This document shows positions 8,066 to 17,759 of a stretch of 48,796 nucleotides of DNA, one piece after another. The first letter of the stretch is position 1; every line of letters starts with the position of its first letter. The notes below the pieces were generated by a model. It saw only the letters and a list, made by a program, of their open reading frames with translations, made no database searches and was not told the DNA's origin. The stretch covers positions 1 to 48,796 of the forward strand of contig JAIYDS010000297.1 in NCBI GenBank assembly GCA_027487385.1. The letters are read 5' to 3'. The stretch comes from Acetobacteraceae bacterium. Lineage in GTDB: Bacteria; Pseudomonadota; Alphaproteobacteria; Acetobacterales; Acetobacteraceae. Both the position numbers and the translations under genes were made by a program.

Positions 8066-9106
8066 ATGACGTTGTCCCCCCTCACCCGCCGCCGCCTCGC
8101 CAATTTCCGCGCCAACCGCCGCGGCATGATCTCGCTTTACATCTTCGGCGCACTCTTCGTCCTGACCCTCTTCGCCGAGCTGCTGGCGAATGACCGCCCG
8201 CTCGTGGCCAAGGTGGATGGCAACTGGTTCTTCCCCGTCGCCATCGAATATGCCGAAAGCGACATCGTGCCCGATGGCCTGCCCACCCAGGCCGATTGGC
8301 ACGACCCGGAATTCATGCGCGACGTGCTGGCCCGCGGCTGGGTGGTCTGGCCCATCATCCGCTACAGCCACGCGACGGTGGTGCGCGACCTCGGCACCCC
8401 CGCGCCCTCACCGCCCTCCGCACGCAATTGGCTCGGCACGGATGACCAGGCGCGGGATGTGATGGCGCGCGTGATCTATGGGTTCCGGATTTCGGTGCTC
8501 TTCGGCTTCACGCTCACCATCTTCGCCTCGATCATCGGCATCGCGGCCGGCGCGGTGCAGGGCTATTATGGCGGCTGGACGGACCTGCTCTTCCAGCGCT
8601 TCATCGAGATCTGGTCCGGCATGCCGCAGCTCTTCCTGCTGATCATCCTCGGCTCCGTCATCGAGCCGAGCTTCTGGACGCTGCTGATTTTTCTTCTGCT
8701 GTTCTCCTGGATGGGGCTGGTCGGCGTGGTGCGCGCGGAGTTCCTGCGCGGCCGCAACCTGGATTATGTGCGGGCGGCGCGTGCGCTCGGCGTCTCGGAC
8801 AGCGCGCTGATGTTCCGCCACATCCTGCCCAATGCGATGGTGGCGACGCTGACCTTCCTGCCCTTCATCCTCTCGGGTTCCGTCACCGTGCTCTCCACGC
8901 TGGACTTTTTGGGCTTTGGCCTGCCACCCGGCTCGGCCTCGCTCGGTGAATTGCTGAGCCAGGGGAAGAACAACCTCCAGGCGCCCTGGCTCGCCTTCAC
9001 CGGCTTCGTCGTGCTGGGCGGCGTGCTGACCTTGCTGATCTTCATCGGCGAGGCGGTGCGCGATGCCTTTGATCCGCGCAAATTGCCGGGTGGGAGTTTG
9101 GGTTGA
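8066..9106 (+). CDS. yejE: Peptide ABC transporter permease YejE
   Basis: A 346-residue inner-membrane permease and partner of YejB. It has an N-terminal helix after the basic RRRLANFRANRRG stretch, a periplasmic segment with the YejE-type FPVAIEYAESDIVPDGLPTQ (approximately), and a transport domain whose EAA loop lies in DYVRAARALGVSD. The ATG at 8066 begins the family-like sequence MTLSPLTRRR. The upstream 17 in-frame codons lie inside the hairpin element and are not counted. The only ribosome-site-like GAGGGG lies in the 5' arm of the adjacent hairpin, so initiation may be occluded. The TGA overlaps the yejF ATG by one base. Confidence 0.92.
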   Translation: MTLSPLTRRRLANFRANRRGMISLYIFGALFVLTLFAELLANDRPLVAKVDGNWFFPVAIEYAESDIVPDGLPTQADWHDPEFMRDVLARGWVVWPIIRYSHATVVRDLGTPAPSPPSARNWLGTDDQARDVMARVIYGFRISVLFGFTLTIFASIIGIAAGAVQGYYGGWTDLLFQRFIEIWSGMPQLFLLIILGSVIEPSFWTLLIFLLLFSWMGLVGVVRAEFLRGRNLDYVRAARALGVSDSALMFRHILPNAMVATLTFLPFILSGSVTVLSTLDFLGFGLPPGSASLGELLSQGKNNLQAPWLAFTGFVVLGGVLTLLIFIGEAVRDAFDPRKLPGGSLG

Positions 9107-10719
9107 TGAGCGGCACGCCCCTCCTCACCGTCGAGAATCTCGCCGTCGCCTTCCGCGGCAAGCGCGTGGTCAGCGGCGTCTCCTTCACCGTGAACACCGG
9201 CGAGACGGTGGCACTGGTGGGCGAAAGCGGCTCCGGCAAATCGGTCACGGCGCTCTCCATCCTGCAATTGCTGGCGAACACCGGCAGCAATCCGGAAGGC
9301 CGCATCACGCTGGACGGCACGGAAGTGCTGACGGCCGATCAGGCCGCCCTGCACCGGCTGCGCGGCGGCGTGGCCGGCATGGTCTTCCAGGAGCCGATGA
9401 CCTCGCTCAACCCGCTGCACACCATCGGCCGCCAGGTGAGCGAGGCCATCACGCTGCACCGCCCGCTGCGCGGCGAGGCGCTGCGCCAGGCGGTCATCAC
9501 CACCCTGCAACGCGCCGGCCTGCCGAATGCTGAGGAGCGGATCAACGCCTATCCGCATCAGATGTCGGGCGGCCAGCGCCAGCGCGTGATGATCGGCGCG
9601 GCGCTCGCGAATGAGCCGAAAATGCTGATCGCGGATGAGCCGACCACCGCGCTGGACGTGACCATCCAGGCGCAGATCCTGGAATTGCTGGCCGACCTCA
9701 AGCGCCGCCTCGGCATGGCCATGCTGCTCATCACGCACGATCTGCAGATCGTCCGCCGCCATGCCGATCGCGTGGTGGTGATGAAGGATGGCGCGGTGGT
9801 GGAGCAGGGCAGCGTGGCCGAAGTCTTCGCCAACCCGCAGCACGCCTATACCCGCATGCTGCTGGCGACCGAGCCACGCGGCCGCCCCTCCCCCGTCGCG
9901 GAGAACGCGCCGGAAATCCTGCAAGGCCAGGACATCCGCGTGCATTTCCCGATCCGCCGGGGCCTGCTGCGCCGCGTCGTCGCGCAGGTGAAGGCGGTGG
10001 ATGGCGTGGACATCGCGCTGCGCGAGGGCGAGACGCTGGGTCTGGTGGGCGAGAGCGGCAGCGGCAAGACCACACTCGGCCTGGCCCTTATCCGCATGGA
10101 GAACAGTGCGGGAAAAATCCGCTTCGAAGGGCGCGATATCCAGCCCCTCACCCGTGCCGAGTTGCGGCCCCTGCGCGCGCGCATGCAGATCGTCTTCCAG
10201 GATCCCTATGGCTCGCTCTCGCCGCGCATGAATGCGGGTGAGATCGTGGGCGAGGGGCTTGCCGTGCACGAACCCGGCCTGCGCGAGGCCGAGCGCGCCA
10301 TCCGCGTGGCCCAGGCGCTGGAGGAGGTGGGCCTCGACCCCGCCATGGCCGAGCGCTACCCGCATGAATTCTCCGGCGGGCAGCGCCAGCGCATCGCCAT
10401 CGCCCGCGCGCTGGTGCTCAAGCCGCGCCTGGTGGTGCTGGATGAGCCCACTTCGGCGCTCGATGTCAGCGTGCAGGCGCAGGTGGTGGAATTGCTGCGC
10501 GGGCTCCAGGCGAAGCACCGCCTGGCCTACCTCTTCATCAGCCACGACCTGCGCGTGGTGCGCGCCATGGCGCATCGCATCATCGTCATGAAGGATGGCC
10601 GCATCGTCGAAGCAGGCGAGGCCGAGGCCCTTACGCAAAACCCGCGCGAGCCCTATACGCGCGCCCTGATGGCCGCCGCCTTCGAGCTGCGCGCCGCCCA
10701 TGGGAACACGGAAACTTGA
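9106..10719 (+). CDS. yejF: Peptide ABC transporter ATPase YejF (two ABC domains)
   Basis: A 537-residue fusion of two ATP-binding cassettes that powers YejBE. Each half has Walker A GESGSGK(S/T), a signature (MSGGQRQR in the first half, FSGGQRQR in the second) and Walker B ending in DEPT. Oligopeptide-transporter C-terminal motifs of the HAYTRMLL type follow each half. The ATG at 9106 overlaps the yejE stop codon (TGATG). A TTG one codon earlier is possible but less likely. The length matches E. coli YejF (about 530). Confidence 0.94.
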   Translation: MSGTPLLTVENLAVAFRGKRVVSGVSFTVNTGETVALVGESGSGKSVTALSILQLLANTGSNPEGRITLDGTEVLTADQAALHRLRGGVAGMVFQEPMTSLNPLHTIGRQVSEAITLHRPLRGEALRQAVITTLQRAGLPNAEERINAYPHQMSGGQRQRVMIGAALANEPKMLIADEPTTALDVTIQAQILELLADLKRRLGMAMLLITHDLQIVRRHADRVVVMKDGAVVEQGSVAEVFANPQHAYTRMLLATEPRGRPSPVAENAPEILQGQDIRVHFPIRRGLLRRVVAQVKAVDGVDIALREGETLGLVGESGSGKTTLGLALIRMENSAGKIRFEGRDIQPLTRAELRPLRARMQIVFQDPYGSLSPRMNAGEIVGEGLAVHEPGLREAERAIRVAQALEEVGLDPAMAERYPHEFSGGQRQRIAIARALVLKPRLVVLDEPTSALDVSVQAQVVELLRGLQAKHRLAYLFISHDLRVVRAMAHRIIVMKDGRIVEAGEAEALTQNPREPYTRALMAAAFELRAAHGNTET

Positions 10720-11204
10720 GCGAGACGGAAGAAGCCCCAGCCCACCCTTGGGCCGGCCAGGAGCGCCAGAAGCTCCAGGCGCTGATGGATATCGAGCTGG
10801 TGAAGCTCGGCATCCATATCCGCAAGATGAATTCGCCGGGCAGCCCGGTCTATCGCTATGGCGAGAACATCATCCCCGCCGGGCTGATCCTCACCAGCTC
10901 CTTCCTCGCCACCGCGTTGATCCATTTCTACGTGGGTTCGGTGGTGCTGGCGGCGGGCTGCTGGTGGTGGCTTGCGAAGGTGCAGCCCAAGATCAAGGAA
11001 GACGTTTTCATGCGCACCGCCGCCTTCGTGCTGCTGAGCGACGTGAATTTCGACGTGATGTGGGCGCGGGGCGTGCTCAGCCTCTACGCCAAGCTGCCCG
11101 ACGGCACCGAGCGCGTGGCGACGCGGCGCGATGATTGGCGCGCCTATGTGCGCAGCTTCCACGGCACCGAGGGCGTGACCCTCCCAGACGCAAAGCAGAA
11201 TTGA
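10716..11204 (+). CDS. Hypothetical membrane-associated protein
   Basis: A 162-residue protein I cannot assign to a family. After a charged N-terminal helix (about 15-40) come two hydrophobic segments (about 52-68 and 72-90), then a C-terminal domain with DVMWARGVLSLYAKLPDG. The TTG start overlaps the yejF stop by four bases (TTGA). An internal ATG at residue 24 is the alternative. The stop overlaps the ghrA start by one base (TGATG), so it is translationally linked on both sides. Confidence 0.62.
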   Translation: MSETEEAPAHPWAGQERQKLQALMDIELVKLGIHIRKMNSPGSPVYRYGENIIPAGLILTSSFLATALIHFYVGSVVLAAGCWWWLAKVQPKIKEDVFMRTAAFVLLSDVNFDVMWARGVLSLYAKLPDGTERVATRRDDWRAYVRSFHGTEGVTLPDAKQN

Positions 11205-12136
11205 TGGCCATTCTTCTCTCCACCAAGGCCAATGCCATGCAGGATTGGCGCGAGGCGCTGCTGGCCGAGGATTCGACGCTCGACATCCGCCTCTTCCCCG
11301 ATGCGGGCGACCCCAAGGACATCGAGGCCGCCGTCTGCTGGACCCAGCACGACATGGCGGAGCTGCGACGCTATCCCAATCTGAAGCTCATCGTCTCCAT
11401 GGGTGCGGGCGTGGATCACCTCCTGCGCCCGCCGGGCCCGCCGCCCGGCATCCCCGTGGCGCGGCTCAAGGATGAGCGGCTGACCAGCGGCATGACCGAA
11501 TGGGTGCTGCTGAACGTGCTGCGCTTCCACCGGCAGGATCTGGAATACCGCGCCCAGCAGGCGGCCCGGATCTGGGATGAATTGCCGGCGCCGGTTACGG
11601 CGAAGCGCCGCATCGGCATGCTTGGTCTCGGCCAGCTCGGCAATGCTGCCGCGCAGGCTCTGCGGTCCTTGGGGTTCCCCGTGATGGGCTGGACGCGAAA
11701 CCCGCGCGAGGTGTCCGGCGTGCAAGGATTCTCCGGCGCGGATGGCCTGGAATCCATGATGCGCCAGACGGATATCCTGGTTTGCCTGCTGCCGCTGACC
11801 CCCGAGACGCGGGGCGTGATCAATGCGAAGAGTCTGGCCTGGCTGCCGCGCGGCGCCTTCGTGATCAATGCGGCGCGTGGCGGCCATGTGGTGGCGGAGG
11901 ATCTTCTGGCCGCCCTCGACTCGGGCCATGTGGCCGCGGCGGCCCTGGATGTCTTTGAGCCGGAGCCCCTGCCGGCGGATCACCGCTTCTGGACGCACCC
12001 GAAGGTGCTGGTCTGGCCGCATGCTTCGGCCATCACCATTCCCGCCAGCGCCGCGCCGCAGGTCGTGGAAAACCTGCGGCGCGCCCGAGAGGGGCGCCCG
12101 CTGATCAATCTCGTGGATTTCTCCGCCGGCTACTAG
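11204..12136 (+). CDS. ghrA: Glyoxylate/hydroxypyruvate reductase A
   Basis: A 310-residue D-isomer 2-hydroxyacid dehydrogenase, close to E. coli GhrA in length. It reduces glyoxylate to glycolate and hydroxypyruvate to glycerate with NAD(P)H. The Rossmann motif GLGQLG is at about 141-146. The catalytic triad is Arg225 (INAARGG), Glu254 (FEPEPL) and His273 (WPHAS). The ATG overlaps the preceding stop, giving the usual N-terminus. The product connects with the glycolate oxidase genes elsewhere in the window. Substrate preference within the GhrA branch is not fixed by sequence. Confidence 0.85.
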   Translation: MAILLSTKANAMQDWREALLAEDSTLDIRLFPDAGDPKDIEAAVCWTQHDMAELRRYPNLKLIVSMGAGVDHLLRPPGPPPGIPVARLKDERLTSGMTEWVLLNVLRFHRQDLEYRAQQAARIWDELPAPVTAKRRIGMLGLGQLGNAAAQALRSLGFPVMGWTRNPREVSGVQGFSGADGLESMMRQTDILVCLLPLTPETRGVINAKSLAWLPRGAFVINAARGGHVVAEDLLAALDSGHVAAAALDVFEPEPLPADHRFWTHPKVLVWPHASAITIPASAAPQVVENLRRAREGRPLINLVDFSAGY

Positions 12137-12139
12137 GCC

Positions 12140-12161
12140 GGTGGGGCCTCAGGCCTCCACC
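12140..12161. terminator. Hairpin between convergent ghrA and marR-like gene
   Basis: GGTGGGGCC (12140-12148) pairs with GGCCTCCACC (12152-12161) through a three-base loop and one bulged T. It lies just after the ghrA stop and covers the last codons of the opposite gene. It probably ends transcription from both sides, although no T-run is present. Confidence 0.4.
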
Positions 12162-12526
12162 GTCTCCGGCAGCGGCATCTCCGCGACATGGCCCTCGGCC
12201 TCCGCCATGGTCTGGCGCAGGTCACGCAGGAACACCGCGCCCTTGAGGGTGCGCTGCACCAGCACGCTGCGGCGGTCCATCGGGTCCACCTTGCGGCGGG
12301 CGAGATCCAGCTCACCCAGGCGGTCCAGCGCGCGGGTGATGGCAGGCTTGGAGACGTTCAGATCCTGCGCCAAGCCACGGACCGTGTGCGGCCCGGGGCT
12401 CAGATAGACGGTCAGGAACACACCCAGCTGCCGCGCGGAGAGGTCTGGCCCATCCCGGCGGACCAGGGCCACAGTGGTATCCCGCAGGATGCCGACCAGC
12501 TGGTCAGGGTTGATGTGGACGGACAT
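12149..12526 (-). CDS. MarR-like winged-helix transcriptional regulator
   Basis: A 125-residue DNA-binding protein. The core LSARQLGVFLTVYL, GLAQDLNVSKPAITRALDRL and a wing with DPMDRRSVLVQRT form a MarR-type winged helix. The ligand is unknown. The ATG at 12524-12526 is supported by AGGAA eight bases upstream; 14 further codons to an earlier start lack such a site. A promoter-like sequence with an inverted repeat lies about 130 bases upstream, consistent with autoregulation (inference). Confidence 0.8.
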   Translation of the reverse strand: MSVHINPDQLVGILRDTTVALVRRDGPDLSARQLGVFLTVYLSPGPHTVRGLAQDLNVSKPAITRALDRLGELDLARRKVDPMDRRSVLVQRTLKGAVFLRDLRQTMAEAEGHVAEMPLPETVEA

Positions 12527-12643
12527 GGCAACATTCCTTGCAACACCCGGTGCCGAAGTCGGGGGCACCGGACCGGCTCGCCCCGCGCCCGGCGCGCAGG
12601 GTGTCGATTCCGGCTGCGCGAGATATGTAGTCCCGCGACATTT

Positions 12644-12674
12644 GTATTAGGCCTCAATCCTCACCGGATTGCAA
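12644..12674 (-). promoter_or_regulatory. Possible promoter and operator of the MarR-like gene
   Basis: On the minus strand TTGCAA (12669-12674) and TAATAC (12644-12649) could be -35 and -10 boxes, with a long 19-base spacing. The inverted repeat CAATCC-N5-GGATTG (12655-12671) overlaps the -35 box and spacer, as expected of an operator for a small winged-helix repressor. The surrounding DNA is AT-richer than its neighbours. Both assignments are pattern-based. Confidence 0.33.
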
Positions 12675-12718
12675 GAATTTCATTTGTGCGTCCTCCCGGC
12701 CCAAGCGTGAAGCCGGGT

Positions 12719-14056
12719 TTACAAACCTTGATCGACCATCGCCCGGATCCCGGCCAAAGCGGCGCGCATCCCAGTCGCTTCCCCACCTTCCGGCCGCCCG
12801 GGCCGGGTGGTGTCATTCCAGGCGTACAGGTCCATATGTCCCCAGCGCATGTCACCCGGCACGAACCGGCGGAGGAACAGCGCCGCGATGATGGCGCCCG
12901 CCATGGGCTTTGTCGCCACATTGTTCAGGTCGGCGATGGGGCTTTCGAGCCAAGTGGCATAGCCCTCGTGCAGCGGCAGCCGCCAGAGCGGGTCTCCCGC
13001 CGCGATGCCGCCGGCCAACAGTGCCTCGGCCAGGGCGTCGTCGTTGCTGAACAGCGCCGGGAGGTCCGGGCCGAGCGCCACCCGCGCCGCCCCCGTCAGC
13101 GTGGCCGCGTTCAGGATCACGCGCGGCTGATGCTCGGCGCCGAAGGTCAGCAGGTCGGCCAGGACCAGGCGGCCTTCGGCATCGGTGTTGCCGATTTCGA
13201 TGGTGAGGCCCTGCCGCGTGCGGATCACATCCATCGGCCGGAAGGAATCGCCGCTCACGCTGTTCTCCACGGCGCCGATCAGCAGCAGCAGGCGGATCGG
13301 CGTATGCAGCGCCATCAGCGCCTCGGCGAGCGCCAGCATGACGGCGGCGCCGCCCATATCCTTCTTCATGCGCAGCATGGCGCTGGAGGGTTTGAGGTCG
13401 AGCCCGCCCGTGTCGAAGCAGACGCCCTTGCCGCAGAGCGCAACGAGGGGCGCATCGGGGGCGCCCCATTCCAGGACCGCCACGCGCGGCGCGCGGGGGC
13501 TGCCCTGGCCCACGGCCTGCACGGCCGGGAAGCCGCGCGCCAACTCCTCGCCCGCGATGACGCGGAAGGCCGCGCCGTGCCGCGAAGCCACCTCGCCCAC
13601 CGCTTCCGCCAATTCGGCCGGGCCCAGGTGATTGGCGGGGGTGTTGATGAGATCCCGCGCGCGGCAGATGGCGGCGGCGATGGCCTGGGATTCCTCGGTG
13701 CCCGCCGGCGCCAGAAGTCGCGCGGGCGCGCGCTTGCCCGGCTTGAAGCGGGTGTAGCGATAGGCGCCCAGCGCCCAGCCCAGCGTGGCCGCCGCGGCAT
13801 CCCCGCCCACCAGGCGCCAATCCGTGCCCTCGGGCAGGCCATAGGGCAGCGCGCCGTAACCCTCTGCGCTCCGCGGCGCGCCAAAGAGCGCCCCGGCCAG
13901 GCCGGCTTCGCCCGGCAGCAGCGCGATCTCGCCCGGCTTGCCGGTGAAGCCTGAGGCCCGCGCGAAACCCGCGCCAGGCAGCGCCTCCCAGCTCTCGGGC
14001 GTCACCACATGAAGCGGTAACGCGTGGGGGGCTTCGTTCAAGAGGCTGGGCAGCAT
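12719..14056 (-). CDS. pepA: Leucyl aminopeptidase family protein (M17)
   Basis: A 445-residue cytosolic M17 aminopeptidase that removes N-terminal residues from peptides. The two-metal site is visible: the Lys of [10 protein letters not shown], the Asp/Lys region [11 protein letters not shown], and the family signature [14 protein letters not shown]. The N-terminal 150 residues are the variable non-catalytic domain. AAGGAGA precedes the ATG. The length is slightly below E. coli PepA (503), as in the PepB-like alphaproteobacterial members. It is divergent from hslV with 91 bases between, and may help degrade peptides released by HslUV (inference). Confidence 0.92.
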   Translation of the reverse strand: MLPSLLNEAPHALPLHVVTPESWEALPGAGFARASGFTGKPGEIALLPGEAGLAGALFGAPRSAEGYGALPYGLPEGTDWRLVGGDAAAATLGWALGAYRYTRFKPGKRAPARLLAPAGTEESQAIAAAICRARDLINTPANHLGPAELAEAVGEVASRHGAAFRVIAGEELARGFPAVQAVGQGSPRAPRVAVLEWGAPDAPLVALCGKGVCFDTGGLDLKPSSAMLRMKKDMGGAAVMLALAEALMALHTPIRLLLLIGAVENSVSGDSFRPMDVIRTRQGLTIEIGNTDAEGRLVLADLLTFGAEHQPRVILNAATLTGAARVALGPDLPALFSNDDALAEALLAGGIAAGDPLWRLPLHEGYATWLESPIADLNNVATKPMAGAIIAALFLRRFVPGDMRWGHMDLYAWNDTTRPGRPEGGEATGMRAALAGIRAMVDQGL

Positions 14057-14147
14057 GCGAATCTCCTTCGATGCGGCAGGTTGGGATCAGTCATGCAGCG
14101 GGGCAAGGCGCATTGCCGAAGCCGCCTGGACGCGCCACATGGCCGGC

Positions 14148-14705
14148 ATGACAACAGACACACATGATCCGCTGGGGTGGCACGGCACGACCATCCTTTG
14201 CGTCCGCCGCAACGGCAAGGTGGCCATGGCCGGGGACGGCCAGGTCTCGCTGGGCCAGACGGTGGTGAAGGGCAATGCCCGCAAGGTGCGCCGCATCGCC
14301 CAGGGCCGCGTGCTGGCGGGCTTCGCCGGCGCCACCGCCGATGCCTTCACCCTGCTGGAGCGGCTGGAAGCCAAGCTCGAACGCTTCCCGGACCAGCTGG
14401 AACGCGCCTGCGTGGAACTCGCGAAGGACTGGCGGACGGACCGCTACCTGCGCCGGCTGGAGGCGCTGCTGGCCGTGGCGGACAAGGACCGTTCCTTGCT
14501 GCTGACCGGCCAGGGTGACGTGCTAGAGCCGGAGGATGCGGTGATCGGCATCGGCTCCGGCGGCAATTTCGCGCTGGCCGCGGCGCGCGCGCTGCTGACG
14601 GTGGAGGGCGTGGAGGCCGAGGAGATCGCCCGCCGCTCCATGACCATCGCGGCCGGCATCTGCGTCTACACCAATGGCAATTTCGTGCTGGAGACGCTCG
14701 GCTGA
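14148..14705 (+). CDS. hslV: ATP-dependent protease proteolytic subunit HslV
   Basis: The peptidase subunit (185 residues) of the HslUV two-component protease, forming double hexameric rings in the cytosol. The catalytic N-terminal threonine is in GTTILCVRR. Cleavage after G13 would expose Thr14, so this protein has a short propeptide, as in other alphaproteobacteria, unlike E. coli where Thr follows Met directly. Core motifs are [14 protein letters not shown] and the C-terminal [15 protein letters not shown]. The start is uncertain: an ATG at 14139 is three codons upstream. The stop overlaps the hslU ATG by one base. Confidence 0.94.
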   Translation: MTTDTHDPLGWHGTTILCVRRNGKVAMAGDGQVSLGQTVVKGNARKVRRIAQGRVLAGFAGATADAFTLLERLEAKLERFPDQLERACVELAKDWRTDRYLRRLEALLAVADKDRSLLLTGQGDVLEPEDAVIGIGSGGNFALAAARALLTVEGVEAEEIARRSMTIAAGICVYTNGNFVLETLG

Positions 14706-16039
14706 TGAGTGACCTGACCGCCCCCGAGACCGTGAACCTCTCGCCCCGCGAAATCGTGAGCGAGCTGGATCGCTTCATCATCGGCCAGAATGATGCGAAG
14801 CGCGCCGTGGCCATCGCCCTGCGCAACCGCTGGCGCCGCCAGCAACTGCCGGAATCCTGGCAGGAAGAGGTGGTGCCGAAGAACATCCTGATGATCGGCC
14901 CCACCGGCTGCGGCAAGACCGAGATCGCGCGCCGCCTGGCAAAGCTCGCCAACGCGCCCTTCCTCAAGGTGGAGGCCACGAAGTTCACCGAGGTCGGCTA
15001 TGTCGGCCGCGATGTGGAGCAGATCGTGCGCGACCTGGTGGAGGCCGCGATCGTCCAGGCCCGCGATGCCGCGCGAAAGGGCGTGCGCGCCAAGGCGGAG
15101 CTGGCGGCCGAGGAGGCGCTGGTGACCGCGCTGGTGGGCGAGGGCGCGGCCGGCGAAACCCGCCAGAAATTCCGCAAGATGCTGCGCGAGGGTTCGCTCG
15201 AAACCCGCGAGATCGACGTGCAGGTGAGCGAGCCGCAGGGCCAGCCCATCGGTATGATGGACATGCCGGGCATGCCGCCGGGCCAGATGCAGAACATGCA
15301 GGAGATGCTGGGCAAGATGTTCGGCGGGCGCCCGAAGCCGCGCCGCATGACCGTCGCCGCCGCGCGCGAGGCATTGATCCGCGAAGAGGCGGACAAGCTC
15401 TTGGACAATGAGGCGCTGACCCGCAGCGCCGTGCTGAACGCCGAGAACAACGGCATCGTCTTCCTCGACGAGATCGACAAGATCGCCCGCAGCAGCGAGG
15501 GCGGCGTGCGCGGCGGCGACGTCTCCCGCGAGGGCGTGCAGCGCGACCTGCTGCCGCTGATCGAGGGCACCACCGTCAACACCCGCCACGGCCCGGTGCG
15601 GACGGATTTCATCCTCTTCATCGCCTCCGGCGCCTTCCATCTCTCCAAGCCGTCCGACCTGCTGCCCGAGCTCCAGGGCCGCCTGCCGATCCGGGTGGAG
15701 CTGAAGGCGCTGACGCGCGAGGATTTCCGCCGCATCCTGACCGAGCCCGAGCATTCGCTGCTCAAGCAGGCCAGCGCACTGATCAAGACCGAGGGCGTGG
15801 AGCTGGTGTTCGATGACACCGCCGTCGAGGCGCTGGCCGACCTCGCCGCCGAGATCAACGCCACCGTCGAGAATATCGGCGCACGGCGCCTGGCCACCGT
15901 GATCGAGCGGCTGCTGGAGGATGTGAGCTTCACCGCCAGCGACCGCCGTGGCGATGTGGTCACGGTGGATGCGGCCATGGTGCGGGAGCGCGTGGCCACG
16001 CTGGCGGCGAGTGCGGATTTGTCGCGCTATATTTTGTAG
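14705..16039 (+). CDS. hslU: HslU ATPase subunit of the HslUV protease
   Basis: A 444-residue AAA+ unfoldase that feeds substrates to HslV. It shows Walker A GPTGCGKT (about 65-72), the GYVGRDVE pore loop, Walker [12 protein letters not shown], sensor [13 protein letters not shown], and the C-terminal SRYIL tail that docks into HslV. The inserted I domain (about 110-230) contains a methionine-rich stretch ([17 protein letters not shown]). As I recall, similar stretches occur in other alphaproteobacterial HslU. Length is normal. Confidence 0.96.
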   Translation: MSDLTAPETVNLSPREIVSELDRFIIGQNDAKRAVAIALRNRWRRQQLPESWQEEVVPKNILMIGPTGCGKTEIARRLAKLANAPFLKVEATKFTEVGYVGRDVEQIVRDLVEAAIVQARDAARKGVRAKAELAAEEALVTALVGEGAAGETRQKFRKMLREGSLETREIDVQVSEPQGQPIGMMDMPGMPPGQMQNMQEMLGKMFGGRPKPRRMTVAAAREALIREEADKLLDNEALTRSAVLNAENNGIVFLDEIDKIARSSEGGVRGGDVSREGVQRDLLPLIEGTTVNTRHGPVRTDFILFIASGAFHLSKPSDLLPELQGRLPIRVELKALTREDFRRILTEPEHSLLKQASALIKTEGVELVFDDTAVEALADLAAEINATVENIGARRLATVIERLLEDVSFTASDRRGDVVTVDAAMVRERVATLAASADLSRYIL

Positions 16040-16049
16040 GGTGATGAGG

Positions 16050-16301
16050 AAAAAGGGGCCTCCGGCGGCTGGGGCCGAGAGGCCCCAGACCCCGGGAATT
16101 TGTGCGCTGAACCAAACCCGCCTTTGCAGCTATCCGGCGAGGCTGATTGGCGATGGATAGAGGAAAGTTTCTTGGGGATTTCTTGGATGTCTCACCTCAA
16201 ATATTGAAATAAAATTCAGGCATATTCCGAAGTCCCGCCAAACCACGCACCCATGATTGGGGCCTGGGGCCTCTCGGCCCCAGCCGCCGGAGGCCTTTTT
16301 T
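16050..16301. repeat. Inverted pair of GC-rich elements flanking an AT-richer core; bidirectional terminator
   Basis: A 32-base core at 16057-16088 recurs exactly in reverse complement at 16264-16295. Each copy contains an 8-bp hairpin, CTGGGGCC/GGCCCCAG with a 4-base loop. The outer ends carry A5 (16050-16054) and T6 (16296-16301), so a transcript from either side would end in a U-run. The pair lies between convergent hslU and the P450 gene, consistent with a bidirectional terminator. The 170 bases between the copies are clearly AT-richer than the window and hold no gene I can recognise. Confidence 0.85.
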
Positions 16302-16304
16302 CTC

Positions 16305-17654
16305 TCACCGCTTCGCCACCATCAGCTTCATCCCCCCCCGCGGCCGCAGCGTCAGCCGCGCGCGCGGCACCGGCGCCGTCCCCTTGGCGAGCGTGAAGTC
16401 CAGCCGCGGCAGCAGAACCGCCAGGAAGACCATCATCTCCGCCATGGCAAAGGAGGCGCCGGCGCAGATTCGTGGGCCGATGCTGAAGGGCAGGTAGCCG
16501 AATTGCGGCGGCTTCTGCGGCGCATCGGGCAGGAAGCGCTCGGGCCGGAAGGCATGGGGCGCCTCCCACAAATGGGCGTTGCGGTGCAGCAGCCAGGGCA
16601 GCGCCATCACGGTCTCGCCCGCCTTCACCTGGATGCCGGCGATGCGTTCGGGGCGTGCGGCTTCGCGGGACAAATAGGGCACCGGCGGGTAAAGGCGCAT
16701 CGCCTCCTGGATCACCGCCTTGGTGAAGGGCAGCGCGTTGAGATCCGCCACCTCCGGCAGGCGCCCGGCCAGCACGGCCTCATGCTCGGCGCGCAGCCGC
16801 TCGCGCGTCGGCGCGTGGTTGGCCACAAGGTAGAGCGTCCAGGTCAGCACATTGGCCGAGGTCTCGCTGCCCGCCAGCAGCAGCATCGCCACCTCGTTGA
16901 TCAGTTGCGTCGGGTCCAGCAGGCGGCGGCCATTCTCGCCCAGCGCGGCCTGCAACTCGGCGAAAAGCCCTTCGGGCTTCGCGCCGGCAGCCAGGATATT
17001 GGCGGAGCACAACCGCCGGATGGCGCGGGCATGCTTGCTGGCGGTGTGGAACTGCCAGCCGGTCATCCGCTCGGGCAGGCCGAAGACATGGCCGAAATCC
17101 ACCGCCAGCACCGCGCCCTCATAGGCGGTGAAGCTGGCGGCCAGGCGCGCGGCATCCTCGGCCTTGGCCGCCTGGCCGAACAGCGCGCGCATCACGGCGA
17201 GCGCGGTGGCGGCCGCGAAGCCCGCCGCGACATCCACCTTCCCGTTCCAGGATTCCGCCAGCTCCTGCGCGCCCTGCACGAAGAGCGGATGAAAGCCCGG
17301 CGTGCGCGAGGGATGCAGCAGCTTCGCCATCAGCGCGCGGCGCGTCAGCCAGACCTCGCCGCTGTTGAGGAACATGCTGTCGCCGATCACCGGCTCCAGC
17401 GCCTGGCGGAAATGGCGGCTCTTCGCCTCGAATTCCGCCCGGCCGGTGATGAAGACGCGGCGCACCATCTCCGGCTCGTTCACGATCAGCACGCGCTGGG
17501 AGATGGCGCTGAAGGGCATCATCCGGTGGCGGAAGGCGGTCTCGGGGAAAAGGCTCAGCAGGTCCGTCGCCGAGGCATAAAGGGCGCGCATGCCCCGCGG
17601 AAAGCGGGCCGGAGCCGCAGGGCGCGGGGGGATATAGTCTTCGGTCGTCGTCAT
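16305..17654 (-). CDS. Cytochrome P450
   Basis: A 449-residue soluble P450 mono-oxygenase. The I-helix oxygen-activation motif is AGSETSA (about 261-267), the ExxR pair is EAMR (317-320), PERF lies at 381-384, and the haem loop is FSIGPRICAG (390-399) with Cys397 as the haem ligand. No N-terminal membrane anchor is visible, as usual for bacterial P450s. The substrate is unknown, and no ferredoxin or reductase is encoded next to it. Divergent from the deacetylase gene, 105 bases apart. Confidence 0.93.
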   Translation of the reverse strand: MTTTEDYIPPRPAAPARFPRGMRALYASATDLLSLFPETAFRHRMMPFSAISQRVLIVNEPEMVRRVFITGRAEFEAKSRHFRQALEPVIGDSMFLNSGEVWLTRRALMAKLLHPSRTPGFHPLFVQGAQELAESWNGKVDVAAGFAAATALAVMRALFGQAAKAEDAARLAASFTAYEGAVLAVDFGHVFGLPERMTGWQFHTASKHARAIRRLCSANILAAGAKPEGLFAELQAALGENGRRLLDPTQLINEVAMLLLAGSETSANVLTWTLYLVANHAPTRERLRAEHEAVLAGRLPEVADLNALPFTKAVIQEAMRLYPPVPYLSREAARPERIAGIQVKAGETVMALPWLLHRNAHLWEAPHAFRPERFLPDAPQKPPQFGYLPFSIGPRICAGASFAMAEMMVFLAVLLPRLDFTLAKGTAPVPRARLTLRPRGGMKLMVAKR

Positions 17655-17759
17655 GCGCCTGCCTTGCGACCGCGCTGGCGTTTGGTCAAGCGCGGGGGAA
17701 GAGGCTGGGCAAGCCGGGGCCAGCCGCTAACATCGGCACGAATCCAGCGGGAGCGCCCC

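Noticed and set aside
8764..10701. Open frame of 645 codons antisense to yejEF
   Set aside because: Shadow of the ABC ATPase codons; no recognisable domain and no ribosome site.
16216..16569. Minus-strand frame across the inverted repeat into the P450 gene
   Set aside because: It is out of frame with the P450, and its end derives from the repeat sequence.
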